Assembly (NCBI GenBank): GCA_025766275.1
Contig: JAFKAC010000114.1
Coordinates: 104,901 to 168,900, forward strand
Reading direction: 5' to 3'
DNA: 64,000 nucleotides
DNA from: Lactarius indigo
Lineage: Eukaryota > Basidiomycota > Agaricomycetes > Russulales > Russulaceae
Of this stretch, positions 29,512 through 41,222 are shown one piece after another (the stretch's first letter is position 1; the number at the start of each line of letters is the position of its first letter). Both the position numbers and the translations under genes were made by a program. The notes beneath the pieces were generated by a model, which was not told the DNA's origin, did no database searches, and saw nothing but the letters and a program-made list of their open reading frames with translations.

Positions 29512-32500
29512 GAGGGTTTTCGGAGCGCCTGAACCCATCAGCCTGGGTGAGGGCATTAAATTGTAATTCTGTAATCATGATGCGCTTTTGTTCCCTTCGA
29601 ATTCCAGTCTCGATTCGCACAAATTACCGAATGGCCAACATAAAAGCATTAGTGGACTCCGGAGCCACCGACAACTTCATACACCCAAACTTTGCAAAGA
29701 AGCTGGGCATTGGCGTCCAACTGCTGACCCAACCGCGAAAGATTTGGAACATAGATAACACAGAGAATAAAGCTGGGTCCATCACTCATTTTACCGACCT
29801 AGACATATATGCCAAGGGGTATCACAGGACCATGCGTTTCCTCATCACGGACCTTGGTAGCGAAGAAATCGTCCTGGGATACCTGTGGCTGGCAACGTAC
29901 AAACCGACCATCAACTAGAGGGATGCGGTCGTACACGAGGAAGTCATGCCAATCGTGATCAGTATGCAGGACAGTTTAGACCGTCACACCATCATTGCAT
30001 CAGTCCTCACTAACGAACAAAAGGAGGCAATAATTTTAGAAATGGATGAAGAAGATACGTACTTGCGGGCAACTATGTCAACGGAGCTGGCCATCTGGGC
30101 AAAAACAGAGGAGGAACCCGTAGAACTGCCAGCAGTATATCAAGCCTTCCAGAAGCTCTTCAGCGAAGACGCATCCCAGCGATTCCCCCCCACTAGACCG
30201 TGGGACCACGCAATCAACTTTAAACCCAGCACACCTTCCGCAATAGATTGCAAAATATACCCATTAACGCAGGAGGAAGAAGGGAAACTCAAGGAGTTCT
30301 TGGACGAGAAACTTCGACAGGGATACCTTTGACCCTTGATCTCCCCGTACGCATCCTCATTTTTCTTCGTTAAAAAGAAGGATGGAAAGCTACACCCCGT
30401 ACAGGACTATTGCGTCATCAACTCGCATACCATACGCAACCAATATCCGCTCCCACTGATCCAGGACCTCATCTACGACCTCAGTAACACCCATATCTAC
30501 ATGAAACTTGACATCCGCTGGGGGTACAACAACATTTGTATACGGGACGGCGACCAGGAAAAGGCGGCCTTCAAAACCAAGTTCGGGCTCTTCGAACCGA
30601 CAGTCATGTTCTTCGGCCTTACCAATTCGCCAGTGACCTTCCAAACCATGATGAACCACATCTACTGTGACACCATTGCAAAACACAAGCTTCATGGCAC
30701 AGTCATTCGAGTTTATATGGATGACATTGGCATTGCCACACGTGAAGGCTCTACATCCGCTGACCACATTGCGGCAGTCATGGATGTCCTTCGCGTCGCC
30801 CAAGACCACGACCTCTACTTCAAACTCGAGAAATGCCTATTCCACCAACCTCAGATGGATTACCTGGGGGTAATCCTTGAAAAGAGGGTAACTCGTATGG
30901 ACCCGGTAAAAGTTTGCGGCATCAAGGACTGGCCAACGCCAACTAAAGTCAGGGATGTACGATCATTTTTGGGCTTTTGTAACTTTTACTGCCTTTTTAT
31001 CCGAGGTTTCGCAACCCACGCATGCCCACTCAACCGATTAACAAGGAAGGATGCTGAGTGGAAATGGGGAGACGATGAAGATCGCGCGTTTAAAACTCTC
31101 AAATGTCTCGTGACTGAAGAACCAGTACTGGCGCACCCCAACTTACAAGACCAGTTCAAACTAGAGGTTGACGCGTCAGGATTCGCAGTAGGTGTGGTAC
31201 TCCTGCAGAAGAAAAATGACAGTCACAAGCACCCAATAGGATACTATTCGGCAACGCTAAGCGAAGCCGAACGAAACTACGACATTTATGACCTAGAACT
31301 TCTCACTATCGTCAAGGCCCTTCGGCACTGGAGACCCTTACTCGCAGGATCCCCACACAAGATTAAGATATTCTCAGACCACCTCAACCTCCAGTACTGG
31401 AAGACTCCGCAGAAGATCAGTCGAAGGGTCACTCGGGAAGTACTGGAACTGATGGAGTACGACTTCGAGATCGACTTCGAGATCCATCACATCAAAGGAA
31501 AGAACAACGGCAGAGCGGATGCTCTATCTAGACGACCGGATTACAACCAAGGAGAGGAGGATAATCAAGGTGTGGTCGTCCTACCTCCTGAAGTATTCGT
31601 GCGAGCCACTAATACCACATGCACCGTGGAAATGCACCCGATGCTGCAACAACCGAGACAGACCCAGGACCCAACCATCATCAAGGCATGGGTTGATGCC
31701 CACCAGTTGAAGAACATCGAAGGAGAATGGTACAAGGACGGAAAATTGGTAATCACTGGGCCTATGACCACATACCGGGCGATAATACACGACCACCACG
31801 ATCTTCCTGTTCATGGACATCCTGGTATCAGTAGGACTCAGCGAATAGTAGAGCGACATTATTGGTGGCCACACCTCCGTCGGGACGTATACGAGTATGT
31901 GGTAGGATGCGCCGACTGCCAGCGGAACAAGGTCAACACAAGACCAACCCGCGCACCACTCTACCCTATCACCGCGATAACAGATGCCCCCCCCTTTCAC
32001 ACCATCGCACTGGACTTTATCACCAAACTACCAATGTCCCAATCGTACGATAGCATCCTCACTGTTACAGATCACGACTGCAGCAAGGCGTCAATATTTA
32101 TCCCATGCCACGAAGAGATCACAGCGGAGGAAACCACCATCCTGTACATCAATCACGTGTTCAAAAGATTTGGACTACCACGCAAAATCATCAGTGATCG
32201 CGATCCCCAATTTACATCCAAGTTCACCAAAGAAATATGCCGAATCCTGGGCATCCAGCAGAACGTTTCAATGGCTTATCACCCACGTACCGATGGACAA
32301 TCAGAACGAACCAATCAGTGGCTGGAACAATATCTGCGGTTCTGGGCCAATGAGCGTCAAGATAACTGGGCGGAGTATCTCCCCATAGCAGAATTCGCTC
32401 ACAACAACTGGCCCCACGAACACACAAAACAATCACCGTTCATGCTACTAATGGGTTATGACCCGACAGCGGATTGGACGGATAAGCCATCCCCTATTCC

Positions 32501-34262
32501 GAACGTAATCACCAGACTCACACAACTCAGGGAAGCGCAACAGCTGGCCCAGAGCCTTATCAAAAAGGCACAAGAAGGATGGGTGAAACATCGAGACACC
32601 CCACAATATCAAACAGGCGACCAAGTATGGCTAGAAGGAAAACACCTTCGGACCAATCAACCAACAGCAAAACTTGCAGCGCGATGCCACGGACCATTTA
32701 AAGTAATCCAGGTGATGTCTCCATACAACTGCTGCCTCAAACTTCCCACACAGTGGAGCATCCATCCAGTGTTTCACATTGATCTCCTTATGCCCTACAA
32801 AAGCACGACCATTCACGGTGAGAATTTCCCACGACCACCGCCGGATCTTGTGGAAGGAGAGGAAGAATACGAAGTCGAGGCTGTTCTGGATTCACAGCAT
32901 TTTGGCCGATGCAAGAAACTCCAATACCTCATCAAATGGAAGGGGTACCCGGATTCCGAGAATCAATGGGTCGATAAGGAAGATGTGTTTGCACCAGACG
33001 CATTGGCCACGTACCATGCAGGCCGTACCACTGTCCGACGCCTTAAAAGCCAGCTGCTTGATGACCAGGGAGAGTATCTCTCCTACCTTCGCTCCGCTCA
33101 TACCTCTATGCCCACTTCCCCTCTCAGACATGTCACCACGGCGATCCTCCTCGACCAAGTCACACAAGACGCCGCCAACCTCATCGAAGACGATGAAGAA
33201 ACCATGGTTCAACAGGTCCAGCTCACTCCATACACACCTGCAGACATGCGAGCGGGGCATATCACCGCTCAAGAATGGGCTAATGTCCTACAGAGGTTCC
33301 CCAACCCAACTCAACAGCCCAACGATGAGCAGCAGCATGCCGTCGCTCACATCTTCCGAGATGACAACAGTAATCGGGAGCCCATTGTGGTCATCCCCCC
33401 AGGCAACGACCTCATCGGCACACAGGGAATTCTCCCTGCCAACCGCCCCCTCGAAGACCCAACTGGAGTTAGAAGCAGTGGAGGACTGGCAGAGAGTGGC
33501 GAAGGAGTGGGCCGACGAACAGCTGTGCTTAGCGCAGAGGAGATTGAGCGAGTTGCAGCAGCGCAGGCAGTGCTCCCTCATGACAAGGCTCACGCTGACG
33601 ACGAGGATTACTACCCAGTCAGACACCCCCTCCTTTGAACACACAGCCACCCTACTAATCCCCGAATCACCCCATGGCTTGTTCACACCAACAGAACCGC
33701 CATGTCTCGAGGACGTGTGCGACTGCCCGGCGTCACATTTCACACCCCCAGTACGCACGACGACGACCCTGTGCAGGTCCTTGCGCCTGAAGGGTTCAGG
33801 GAGAATTGACAGCCCCATTACATTCACTTCCCCATCACCAGGCCCAACGGCATAGAGAGGAACGCCAGTCATATTCAGATCGTCAGAGGTGCAAACACTT
33901 TTGTGCTGGGGCTCATCCCTGGCTCCCCCCATCTTTACAGCAAACCCCTTTACGCCTTCCCGATGCTATCAGCTGCGGGACACGCCTTCATCGCCTATGA
34001 GGACTTGGTCATCCTCGCCTCCGACAAGATTACGGACCGTGCACTGAACCGCATAGGGGATGAGTCCCTGACTGTGGAGGTGACGCGTTATTGGGCGGCC
34101 ACATACGAAGAAGAGAGGCTCGCCGCTCGCATTCACCAGCTCCAGGCCATGCAGCTGTCGGCAAGGGACAACAAGAGGGACTGTATTTATCGACTGGAGA
34201 GGGCTAACGTGTTCGAGAGGATTAGCGATGAACAGTCTACTTGGCTGGCATGAGACTTTCGG
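29512..34262 (+). pseudogene. Element B pol, mutated
   Basis: Chromovirus polyprotein in the -1 frame after gag. In order: protease (ALVDSGATDNFIH near 29648), RT with VYMDDIGIA near 30713, RNase H (KLEVDASGFAVG near 31160; SDHLNLQYW near 31375), integrase HHCC (GHPGISRTQ to CADCQRNK, 31816-31930), core residues (TVTDHDCS, ISDRDPQF, NQWLEQYL; 32060-32335), chromodomain (YEVEAVLDS to LIKWKGYPDSENQW; 32869-32970), then a tail of about 430 codons to 34262. It is broken by TAG 29916-29918 (TGG in element A), TGA 30330-30332, TGA 33636-33638 and 33807-33809 (both CGA in element A) and TGA 34251-34253. The central 1100 codons (30336-33638) are intact, which makes this the best readable copy of the family. 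Confidence 0.92.
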
Positions 34263-34282
34263 TGAGTCTGGGGTCTCACACT

Positions 34283-34295
34283 AAAAAGGGGGTGA
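34283..34295 (+). promoter_or_regulatory. Polypurine tract of element B
   Basis: AAAAAGGGGGTGA directly before the 3' LTR; the same tract is found in element A on the other strand. Confidence 0.7.
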
Positions 34296-34742
34296 TGTTA
34301 CGGTTGCGTGTATTGAACCCTTACTGTACTGGTTGTGGCTATGGCTGTAAGGTAAATTAGTCACGGACTTGGAGTTTACAATAGGAGGTAGGCATTAGCA
34401 GATGACTCAATCCTAGTACAGGTAGTAGTAGTATTAGGATTGTGTTACTTACGTGATACGTTGGACGCTACATTACAGTGACTCATAGCAGCGCTTGAAA
34501 GCCTGCTCTTTCTGTATTTAAGGTAGCTGTGGAAGACCAAGATACACCATCTTGGTCTTCTTCAATCGTCACTTCTTGTCTTGGAATCTAGCTTCGCCTC
34601 TATCAGATAGAGTGCCGTCTAAATCTACTAGTGTCTTCGAACATCTAGAAGCCACCTTTGTGCCATACACCTCTGGCGTGATTAGCTAAGTCACAGTCGC
34701 CTTTGCACACTCAAGTCGAGCTAACGTCATGACGGTGTTACA
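34296..34742 (+). repeat. 3' LTR of element B
   Basis: 447 bp, TGTTACGG to GTGTTACA. It differs from the 5' LTR at several places, mostly C/T and G/A exchanges at CpG sites, so element B is clearly older than element D. Confidence 0.93.
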
Positions 34743-35109
34743 CTGCAACAATTGAAGAACATGGTGGTGGTGATAAGGGAGTGATGAGAGAGTGATAGGA
34801 GGGTTGGAAAGGAGAGGCGACAAAGTTACACAGTGCACACAGCAAGCACCTGGAAGTCACAATTAGTCAAATGCTGTAACTACACCACTGCACCGCACAA
34901 AAAGGGCCTGTCCCACCATTGCAGACTGTCACTGTATGGTTTCAGATTGGTTTCAGACTTGCAAAATTTTGGAATGGGTCAAGTAATTGAGTTCTTGAAA
35001 TTAATTGAGTTCAAGTTTAAACACATTCAAATGTGTTCTCTAAATCTCAGGATGTTGCTGAACCCTGAACCAGACCATCGGTCCAGTTCAGGCCAAATAG
35101 CCAAACCCC
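34743..35109. other. Unclassified sequence right of element B
   Basis: No gene seen. The last part (35040-35105) holds GTTCAG/CTGAAC-like words, which continue on the other side of the solo LTR (35726-35790). The two sides were therefore one GTTCAG-rich repeat before the LTR inserted. The sequence is not a continuation of gag fragment C. Confidence 0.5.
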
Positions 35110-35720
35110 TGTTGATAAGTGACCCTTGCGCACTTAGCGGCTCATACGGACCGGACTTACAGATACGGACTGCTGTAGATTAATTAGGACCGCTTTAGAT
35201 TAGATTTGATCTGTACAATCTAGGACTTCTATGACATCACTGTACAATGACATCATATGGACTACTTCTGGACTTTTCATTGTACTACATGTTCTTATAT
35301 CTTTCTTTGTTCTACTTTAGGCCTATCCTTATTATGATGTCATTATGATATCATCTCAGTCTGGACTCTTCTTGTTCTATACACTTTGTTCTCCATATGC
35401 ACACCCCTTTGTCCTGTTGTAGAACAATGCGCTCCTTGTACTCTGTGACTTGTAGTTACTTCCCTTGTACTAGTGTCACACCTCTGTACAGTATAAGTAG
35501 ACTGCTTGTACACCCTGGTTCACATCAGTTCTCTCACTGCTGTGTACCAGGTATGTCTTCTCCTCTGTAATACCAAGATCAGTTCTCTCACTGCTGTGTA
35601 CCAGACTTTACTTCTGCTTCACCTGCAAGACTTCCCCTCTGCTGCTTACCAGTTGCTACCTCTATCTCACCACAGTACTTTGTCCCACCGTGAGTATAGG
35701 TTCCATCTTGCTGTTCATCA
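35110..35720 (+). repeat. Solo LTR, family S1 (copy 3)
   Basis: A 611-bp solo LTR from TGTTGATAAG to GTTCATCA with an exact ACCCC duplication at 35105-35109 and 35721-35725. The TATA-like CAGTATAAGTAG is near 35489. It is the third copy of the family at 9488-10104 and 11325-11942. Confidence 0.93.
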
Positions 35721-35895
35721 ACCCCAAACCATGGTTCAGTTCAGCTAGGTTCAGGTTTGAACCGAAGTTCAGAACTGAACTTTCCCATCACTATCATATT
35801 GTCAAGCTCTATATCCACAGCAACATTCAACTTGCAGAACCCTTCTGCTACATCTATCTTGCATATCACTCAATGGAGGTCCTGTGTGGGCTCTA

Positions 35896-36204
35896 GACCA
35901 CTGGAGCGTAGACCAATTTTATAAAGAGTATCATGCCTACATCAACAACACCTCCACCTTGATTAAACATGACCCAGCAAACCCCACACCCACTCTCATC
36001 TGCAACTACCAAGCAAGACAGAATACAGCCACTGGAAGTGCCTAAATCATGCAAGCATCTGTGGTAGACACAACAACTAGGGATAGCACAGGCTGGTCAC
36101 AAGCCTATGACTTAGATTTTGATCTTGATCTCTCATAATGGATTGGCCAGTCACATGAGGATGATATAAGCTGCTCAAAATTGGTGGCAACTACGCGACG
36201 CGAA
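35896..36204 (+). pseudogene. Possible coding remnant, probably transposon-derived
   Basis: One frame reads DHWSVDQFYKEYHAYINNTS and on for about 50 codons to a TAA at 36042-36044. The same frame goes on for a further 31 codons to a second TAA, then about 20 more. Codon-like composition and persistence across the stops suggest a decayed gene. I do not recognise it. It ends where the GC-rich region starts. Confidence 0.3.
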
Positions 36205-39200
36205 CCATAGCTGATGCACCCTCATGAAATGTGAACAGGGCCATCTACGGCCATCTCACCGCACCCGGCGGCGGCATCATGGCCTGGCATGATCGGCATT
36301 TAGCCAGCATTTGCGGCGTGCTGACGCATACCATGTACCATGCCACTTCTTCGTGACGAAAGCTCCGGGCAGACGTCTGTCTCTCATATTGCTCCATCCG
36401 GACGGTGGGCGATCAGGTTCGCTGGCTGGTGCTTGGAAAGGCACGCAAAACACACCAAGTCAGTCTGGTCATGTGCTGCGTAGCAGGCCAGGGTCGCCCG
36501 GGTTTTTTTTCTTACTGGCTGGCAGGACAGGGTCAAGAAGCCACGCGGGGCAAACTGACAGAAGACCGAATAAAGGAGTACTAACCAAATTGCTGTTTAC
36601 GCGTCGGGATCAACGAGATGACGGCATGGCGAACACACGGCTCCCCCGGGTCAAGTCAGTCGGGGAAAACATGAAACTTCGGTCATGCGTAACGTACACA
36701 CGCTGCCTTTTTTTTTTTCGTACCGCATTGAGCCAAACCCCGACCCCCTCTCCCGAGCTGCAATATACCCCCTGAGGGCCCGAAATTTGACAGTCAGGGC
36801 CCGATCCCGGTCAATATTGTGAAGGCATGATTGATGCGCACATAAATATAATGGCCGGTTGGCAGCGAGTGGCATGCGCCACTACGTTTTGCGATCGTAC
36901 GCAGTTTGCTGTTTCTGGCAAGTACAGGAGTAGGTGTGTGGCTGGTTGACATGGAATAGACATCGACATATTGGCTTGTGGCGTTTGGTGTAGCTCGAGG
37001 AACTGATGTGGCTCCGCCGCCACAGGGAGAATAGCTCGCGGGCGCACTAGGGTGGGAAGTGGGTGTGAGGTACGGCCTCATAGGAGGTGGAAGCCGCAGG
37101 GGGGTCTGGGGTGCGCAGTCCTGGCGCACGACGCAACCCTTATGCATTCATTGATTGGCACGGGTCGCGGAGCGCCAGAGGAACGGGAACTTGACCGGAC
37201 TTGGGGGTACCACCGAGCGAGGAAATTCGCACGTGATTGGTGCTTTTTTCCCCCCTTGCCCATGTCCTTCTATCTATCCTTCCTGAACCGCAAGATACGG
37301 TTTCGAAGCGAACCCCCCCTCGCTTTTCACTATCGCTATTGCTAATTGTCGCTCCTCGCCGCACCTAGAATTAACTTACGGGATACTGGCGTCTAACCGC
37401 AGCATTACTTAGGAGGAGGGGCTGTCCTAAAGTAGAATGAGATGACCCCCCTTGGAGTCGCCTAGGAACAATCATCGTTGCCGTCATTGAACGAAAGGCG
37501 CCCGACAGTGCAGCGTTACATACGGTAGGTATTTCAATTTTATTTTTTTTGGAAAATGGTCACTTTCTCGCATTAGACATGTGCTCCATTCTTCTTCGCG
37601 AGATACCAGATCGTGCGACGGCATCCTCCTGGTGATGTAGGGCCTCGATGACAAAAAGTTGGTGATGGGGAGGTTCTGAGCCAGCATCTTGACCGCTGAA
37701 TAGGGCTGGTGGTGTCGTTGCGGTTCTGGCTGATTGAAGTGGTGAACGAAAGCCTTGCGCTTGCGCTAAGATCGATCATTAAAAGAGAAGATGAATGAAG
37801 ATGACTCGTGCATATTAGCTGACACCACTCCATCAGTGACTGCGATCCAATGTATGTCATTTGTGTCATTTGTTTCCCATACAGCACTGAAGTCATGTCA
37901 TGTCAGAGAGACTATGTGTGAGTGCCTTGCCCGCCGTTATGCAGAAAACGAATAAATGCACGCAGCCCTGCAACTGGCCCTGGCCCCACGTTTGGGTTAA
38001 GCCATGGTATATACAGTACGATATCTGTAAACGGAGGTCCCGCCCTGCTTCCGTGTGATCATTTCGGCAGATCAGGACCGTAGCACCCCACATCTTTGCC
38101 TTTCTGCTTGTAGCCTTCCCACCGCCGTGTGCATCATGTATGATTCACACCGCACCGAACCCACTGCATCTCTGATCTCTGATCTTTGATCTATGCGCGT
38201 GTTCTCGCGTTTCCACCTCACCCCACCACCTCCTTCTTTTTCTCTTCCATCGCCTCCATCACCTTTAATGGGCAAGGGCTGCCCGGCCTCTTTATACCCC
38301 GATTTGCCTAGCTGCGCTGCGCCACCCCCATCCGCTCACGCGTTCCAACTCCTGAAGTAGGTGCCCTTTGCGCCCCCCCCGAGTTTGCCCGGTGTCCGCC
38401 CACAACAATGGGGAAAAGCTGAGCGGGGTGGAGTCATGAACTCCAGCTCCAGTTTCAACTCACATGTGCTTTTTGCAGCCCTTCACAATCCCCAACATCC
38501 AACTTTGTGTGTCCTCAACACACCCCCATCGCACGCACGTGTTTTGCCTTGCGCCGGTTGTTATCGGTGTTGTTGTTGTTCTCATTGCGCCACGCTGACG
38601 GGGCCTCTCCTGTGGGACGGAGTTACGACAATAGGTAAGTATGTAAAAAACTACTGGCCGGGGCCCGACCGACCCTTCTCGAGAGCGCCTGCCAGCCTGA
38701 GTACGCCTTCTCCCCTGCGCCAAGCATACTCTCTGGCCTAGATTTTCCACCACGGCCCTTACGGCACGGCATCTTTGATGAGGAGAGAACGCCGGGAGGA
38801 GAAAGGAGTTAAGTGAGCGTACATTAATCCCGGCAGGCAACGTAGACATGCACATATATGCACGCCTGAGCGCACGCGCCGAATGGCGGGAAGGGGACGT
38901 ACAAGAATGATTCATCCCCCTTATCTCTCTCGTGCATGTAACTTCTTAGCACCGCAATACACCGCTGACAATAGCACAGTATATAGGTACTATGACACAG
39001 GTGCCATGTACGATGGTACTTGCGTTCTAAACGGGGCTATCTCGTATCTTTACTTATCATATATCTTGCTAGTGCCAAGTGCAGTGCAAGTAACGTGTAC
39101 AAATCATAGCACGCGCACCCCACTTGCATGGACAATCATATATATGTGATGCCTGCAGAGACACAAAGAGACAAAGGCAGTTGTGTGGCGCGGGTGCTGG

Positions 39201-40324
39201 CGTGTTGGTTGACAGCCCGCTGTCACTTTTGCTCAACTCACACTTTCCTTTTTTCTTTTATGTGGATGAAAATCCGGAACTTGGAAAAAAAAAAGAACAA
39301 AACAAGAAAAAGACAAGGACGGAGGGTGAGTCACCCACCTTTCACCTCCACATTCACCCAAGTCGATCACAAAATATGAATAAACCGACCGATGAGATCG
39401 TGAGATCTTGCGGGGATGTACGTGTACCGTCAAGAGGAATGGAAAGGAGAAGAGAGGATCACGATCGGCCGTAATCGAAGTATTGAGAGCCTGGCCTCTG
39501 AAAAATCTTGCATTGCACAAAGCGGATCTCATATTTTTTTGACCCAAAAAGAAAAGGCGAGGTATCTTTTACATATGTGAGGTGTCAAGCTTGTCAAGGG
39601 CGATCGACAGGGAAGGAAAGGAAGGGGCGAAGGGACGCACAGTTGAGTTAAGCGGAATGGGGAAAGGGAATGTGGTGCAGTGCCTTCGCGGGAATCTTCC
39701 TTTTTTTTTTTTGGTGGATGAATTGCAAAATGCGATCCTCGAGTTGCGGAGAATTTCTCAGATCTCAGCTTCGGTCGCGTCACTGGCCGAATGAGGAAGA
39801 TGGTTCTCTTCCATGTACAGTATCATCCGTCGTCATGCATTGCTGCGTCGGCTCTCGAACAGACTCTGTTCCGCGGAAGTAGAACCGTTTCTCCACACAG
39901 TTGTCGTCAACAAGTCTATGTCACGTATGGTGGAGTAAAGGTGGGGCTGACTATTGCGTTATTGGATATCACACAGCATGTGAACAGAGCAAGTGTAGGC
40001 ACGACATACGCATGGTACACAGGGGTAATAAAAAAAGAAAAGCTGAAGAAAAAGAAGAAAAAAATGGATGGGGAAATCCCACCTAAGGGATAATGAAAAT
40101 GGTCTAGAGGAAGAACGTGGACGTATGTTAGGTTGTCGTGATACAAGGCGTAATATGGGTAGGGTCTCTCGAAGGAAGGTCGCCGACATGATGGAAATGT
40201 AGATACCTGCTAGGTTCTGACTACCACACGTCTCGTGTGTTTGCCTGCACGCCGCCGTTCTCCATGCGGCGTGGGCCTACGCCACGACTGATCGTCTTCC
40301 TCGCGAATGTCATCAACACGCTGA
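36205..40324. other. Gene-poor spacer, 4.1 kb
   Basis: GC content rises here and the transposon remains stop. No frame shows a recognisable domain or convincing splice pattern. A minus-strand frame at 36794-37147 (117 codons from ATG, Pro/Ser/Thr-rich) is the best candidate but has no support beyond being open. Homopolymer runs occur at 36507, 36708, 37541 and 39702. It includes the 3' flank of the gene at 40325-41222. Confidence 0.5.
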
Positions 40325-41222
40325 TCAACCTGTGTGCATGATCGGAACCGATCGAGTTAGCTTGGAGCGCAGCAGACTACCGGCACGGCGACTCACTGGG
40401 GGTGGTGCATTGCGCACGATCGTTGCCGGATGGTGAGGCGGTGCATATCCAGGTGGAGGTACTACCGCACTGGGGTTACCCCGTGCGATATCCGGATGAT
40501 GATGTGAATACGGTGGGACGGGGTGCGGGGGAGAGTGCATATGCGCCGCTGGTGCGTGTGCAACCTCCGGCAGTGGTGGTGGGGGTTGCATTGTAGGTTG
40601 AGGTTGTGATTGTGCCGATTGTTGCTGCGGTTGTGGTTGTTGTTGCTGCTGCTGCTGTTGTTGCACTGATGGTGGCAGAGGAGCATGCGGGTGTGCAGAC
40701 CAGGGATGCGGAACCGAGACGGGCTCTTTGCCTTTTGAGGTGCGCGCAGGGGTAGGCGGAAAGTCGGACTCTACGCGCACGCGAATGATCTCTTTACCGG
40801 CCTGGGCAAAGAATTGATGTTCCTGCCGACGGAAGTACAAGCTAGTCGACCCCTGCTTAAGGAAGAGCGGTTGCTCTGGAGGTTGGGGAGGGAAAAGACG
40901 CATCAACTCGTGGCCAGTGGGTGGTGGAGGGTAGATTCTCGGAGGCATGGCCTGGCCGTTTGATACGTCGAGGTCTAAGGGTTTGGGGGGTCCTCTCGGT
41001 AAATAAAATAAAATCGAAGAGAAATGACGATAAGGACGTACGAGGAAGAGAGCTCGGCGACAGCGGTCTTCGGGGAGGGACCTGAGCACCGTTGACGGAG
41101 TGTTGAATAGGAGGTAGATGTGAAGACGGAGGGCTCATGTCATGATCTGGAGGAGAGCGTGAGGAGCGTGATGAGGGCGAGCGAGAGAGCTCTGAAACGG
41201 GACGAAGATGGTACTGCTGCAT
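40325..41222 (-). CDS. Pro/Gln-rich protein of unknown function, two exons
   Basis: Function not recognised. Exon 1 is 41222-41042, exon 2 is 40992-40325; the 49-nt intron (GTACGTCC to CCGAGAG) keeps phase and removes a segment that would otherwise stop the frame. The product has 282 residues. The N-terminal 60 are Ser/Pro/Arg-rich. The middle (residues about 75-130, including PPPPTGHELMRLFP and SLYFRRQEHQFFAQAGKEI) is the only part likely to fold. Then come a Pro-rich stretch, a run of nine Gln (near residue 165), and a His/Pro-rich tail ending with basic residues (RRAGSLLRSKLTR). No signal peptide or membrane span. Such composition is common in fungal transcriptional or RNA-associated proteins, but that is only suggestive. 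The start ATG is the first in frame after a stop-containing leader. Confidence 0.7.

Larger units (their letters stand above)
19599..29532 (+). pseudogene. Element B gag, split by element D and mutated
   Basis: Gag of the A/B family in two blocks, 19599-21046 and 28998-29532, separated by element D. It opens with GTG (context ATT GTG GCG) and has no ATG at that position. The parts are an N-terminal region containing RFRPVEF, a Gly/Pro-rich block near 20230-20480, the capsid region (EPPTIFDGDRTKVDLF to LFTKGLPKKLYEK), and after element D the zinc knuckle CYNCNAPGHLS-NC near 29250-29290. Stops: TGA 19992-19994 and 20193-20195 (both also present in element A), TGA 20994-20996 (TGG in element A), another at 29101-29103 and one inside the knuckle at 29281-29283. 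The frame ends at TGA 29530-29532, after the GGGAAAA heptamer. Confidence 0.88.
19132..34742 (+). mobile_element. Element B: chromovirus of the A family, interrupted by element D
   Basis: Plus-strand Ty3/gypsy chromovirus: 5' LTR 19132-19578, gag (split by element D), pol with chromodomain and long tail, purine tract, 3' LTR 34296-34742. Without element D it is about 7.66 kb. LTR ends are TGTTACGG and GTTACA. Left flank CCCAT and right flank CTGCA do not match, so no target duplication is present, unlike the other insertions here. At least three stops in gag and five in pol make it non-autonomous. It is the most complete copy of its family in the window and the reference for reading A and C. 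Confidence 0.92.
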
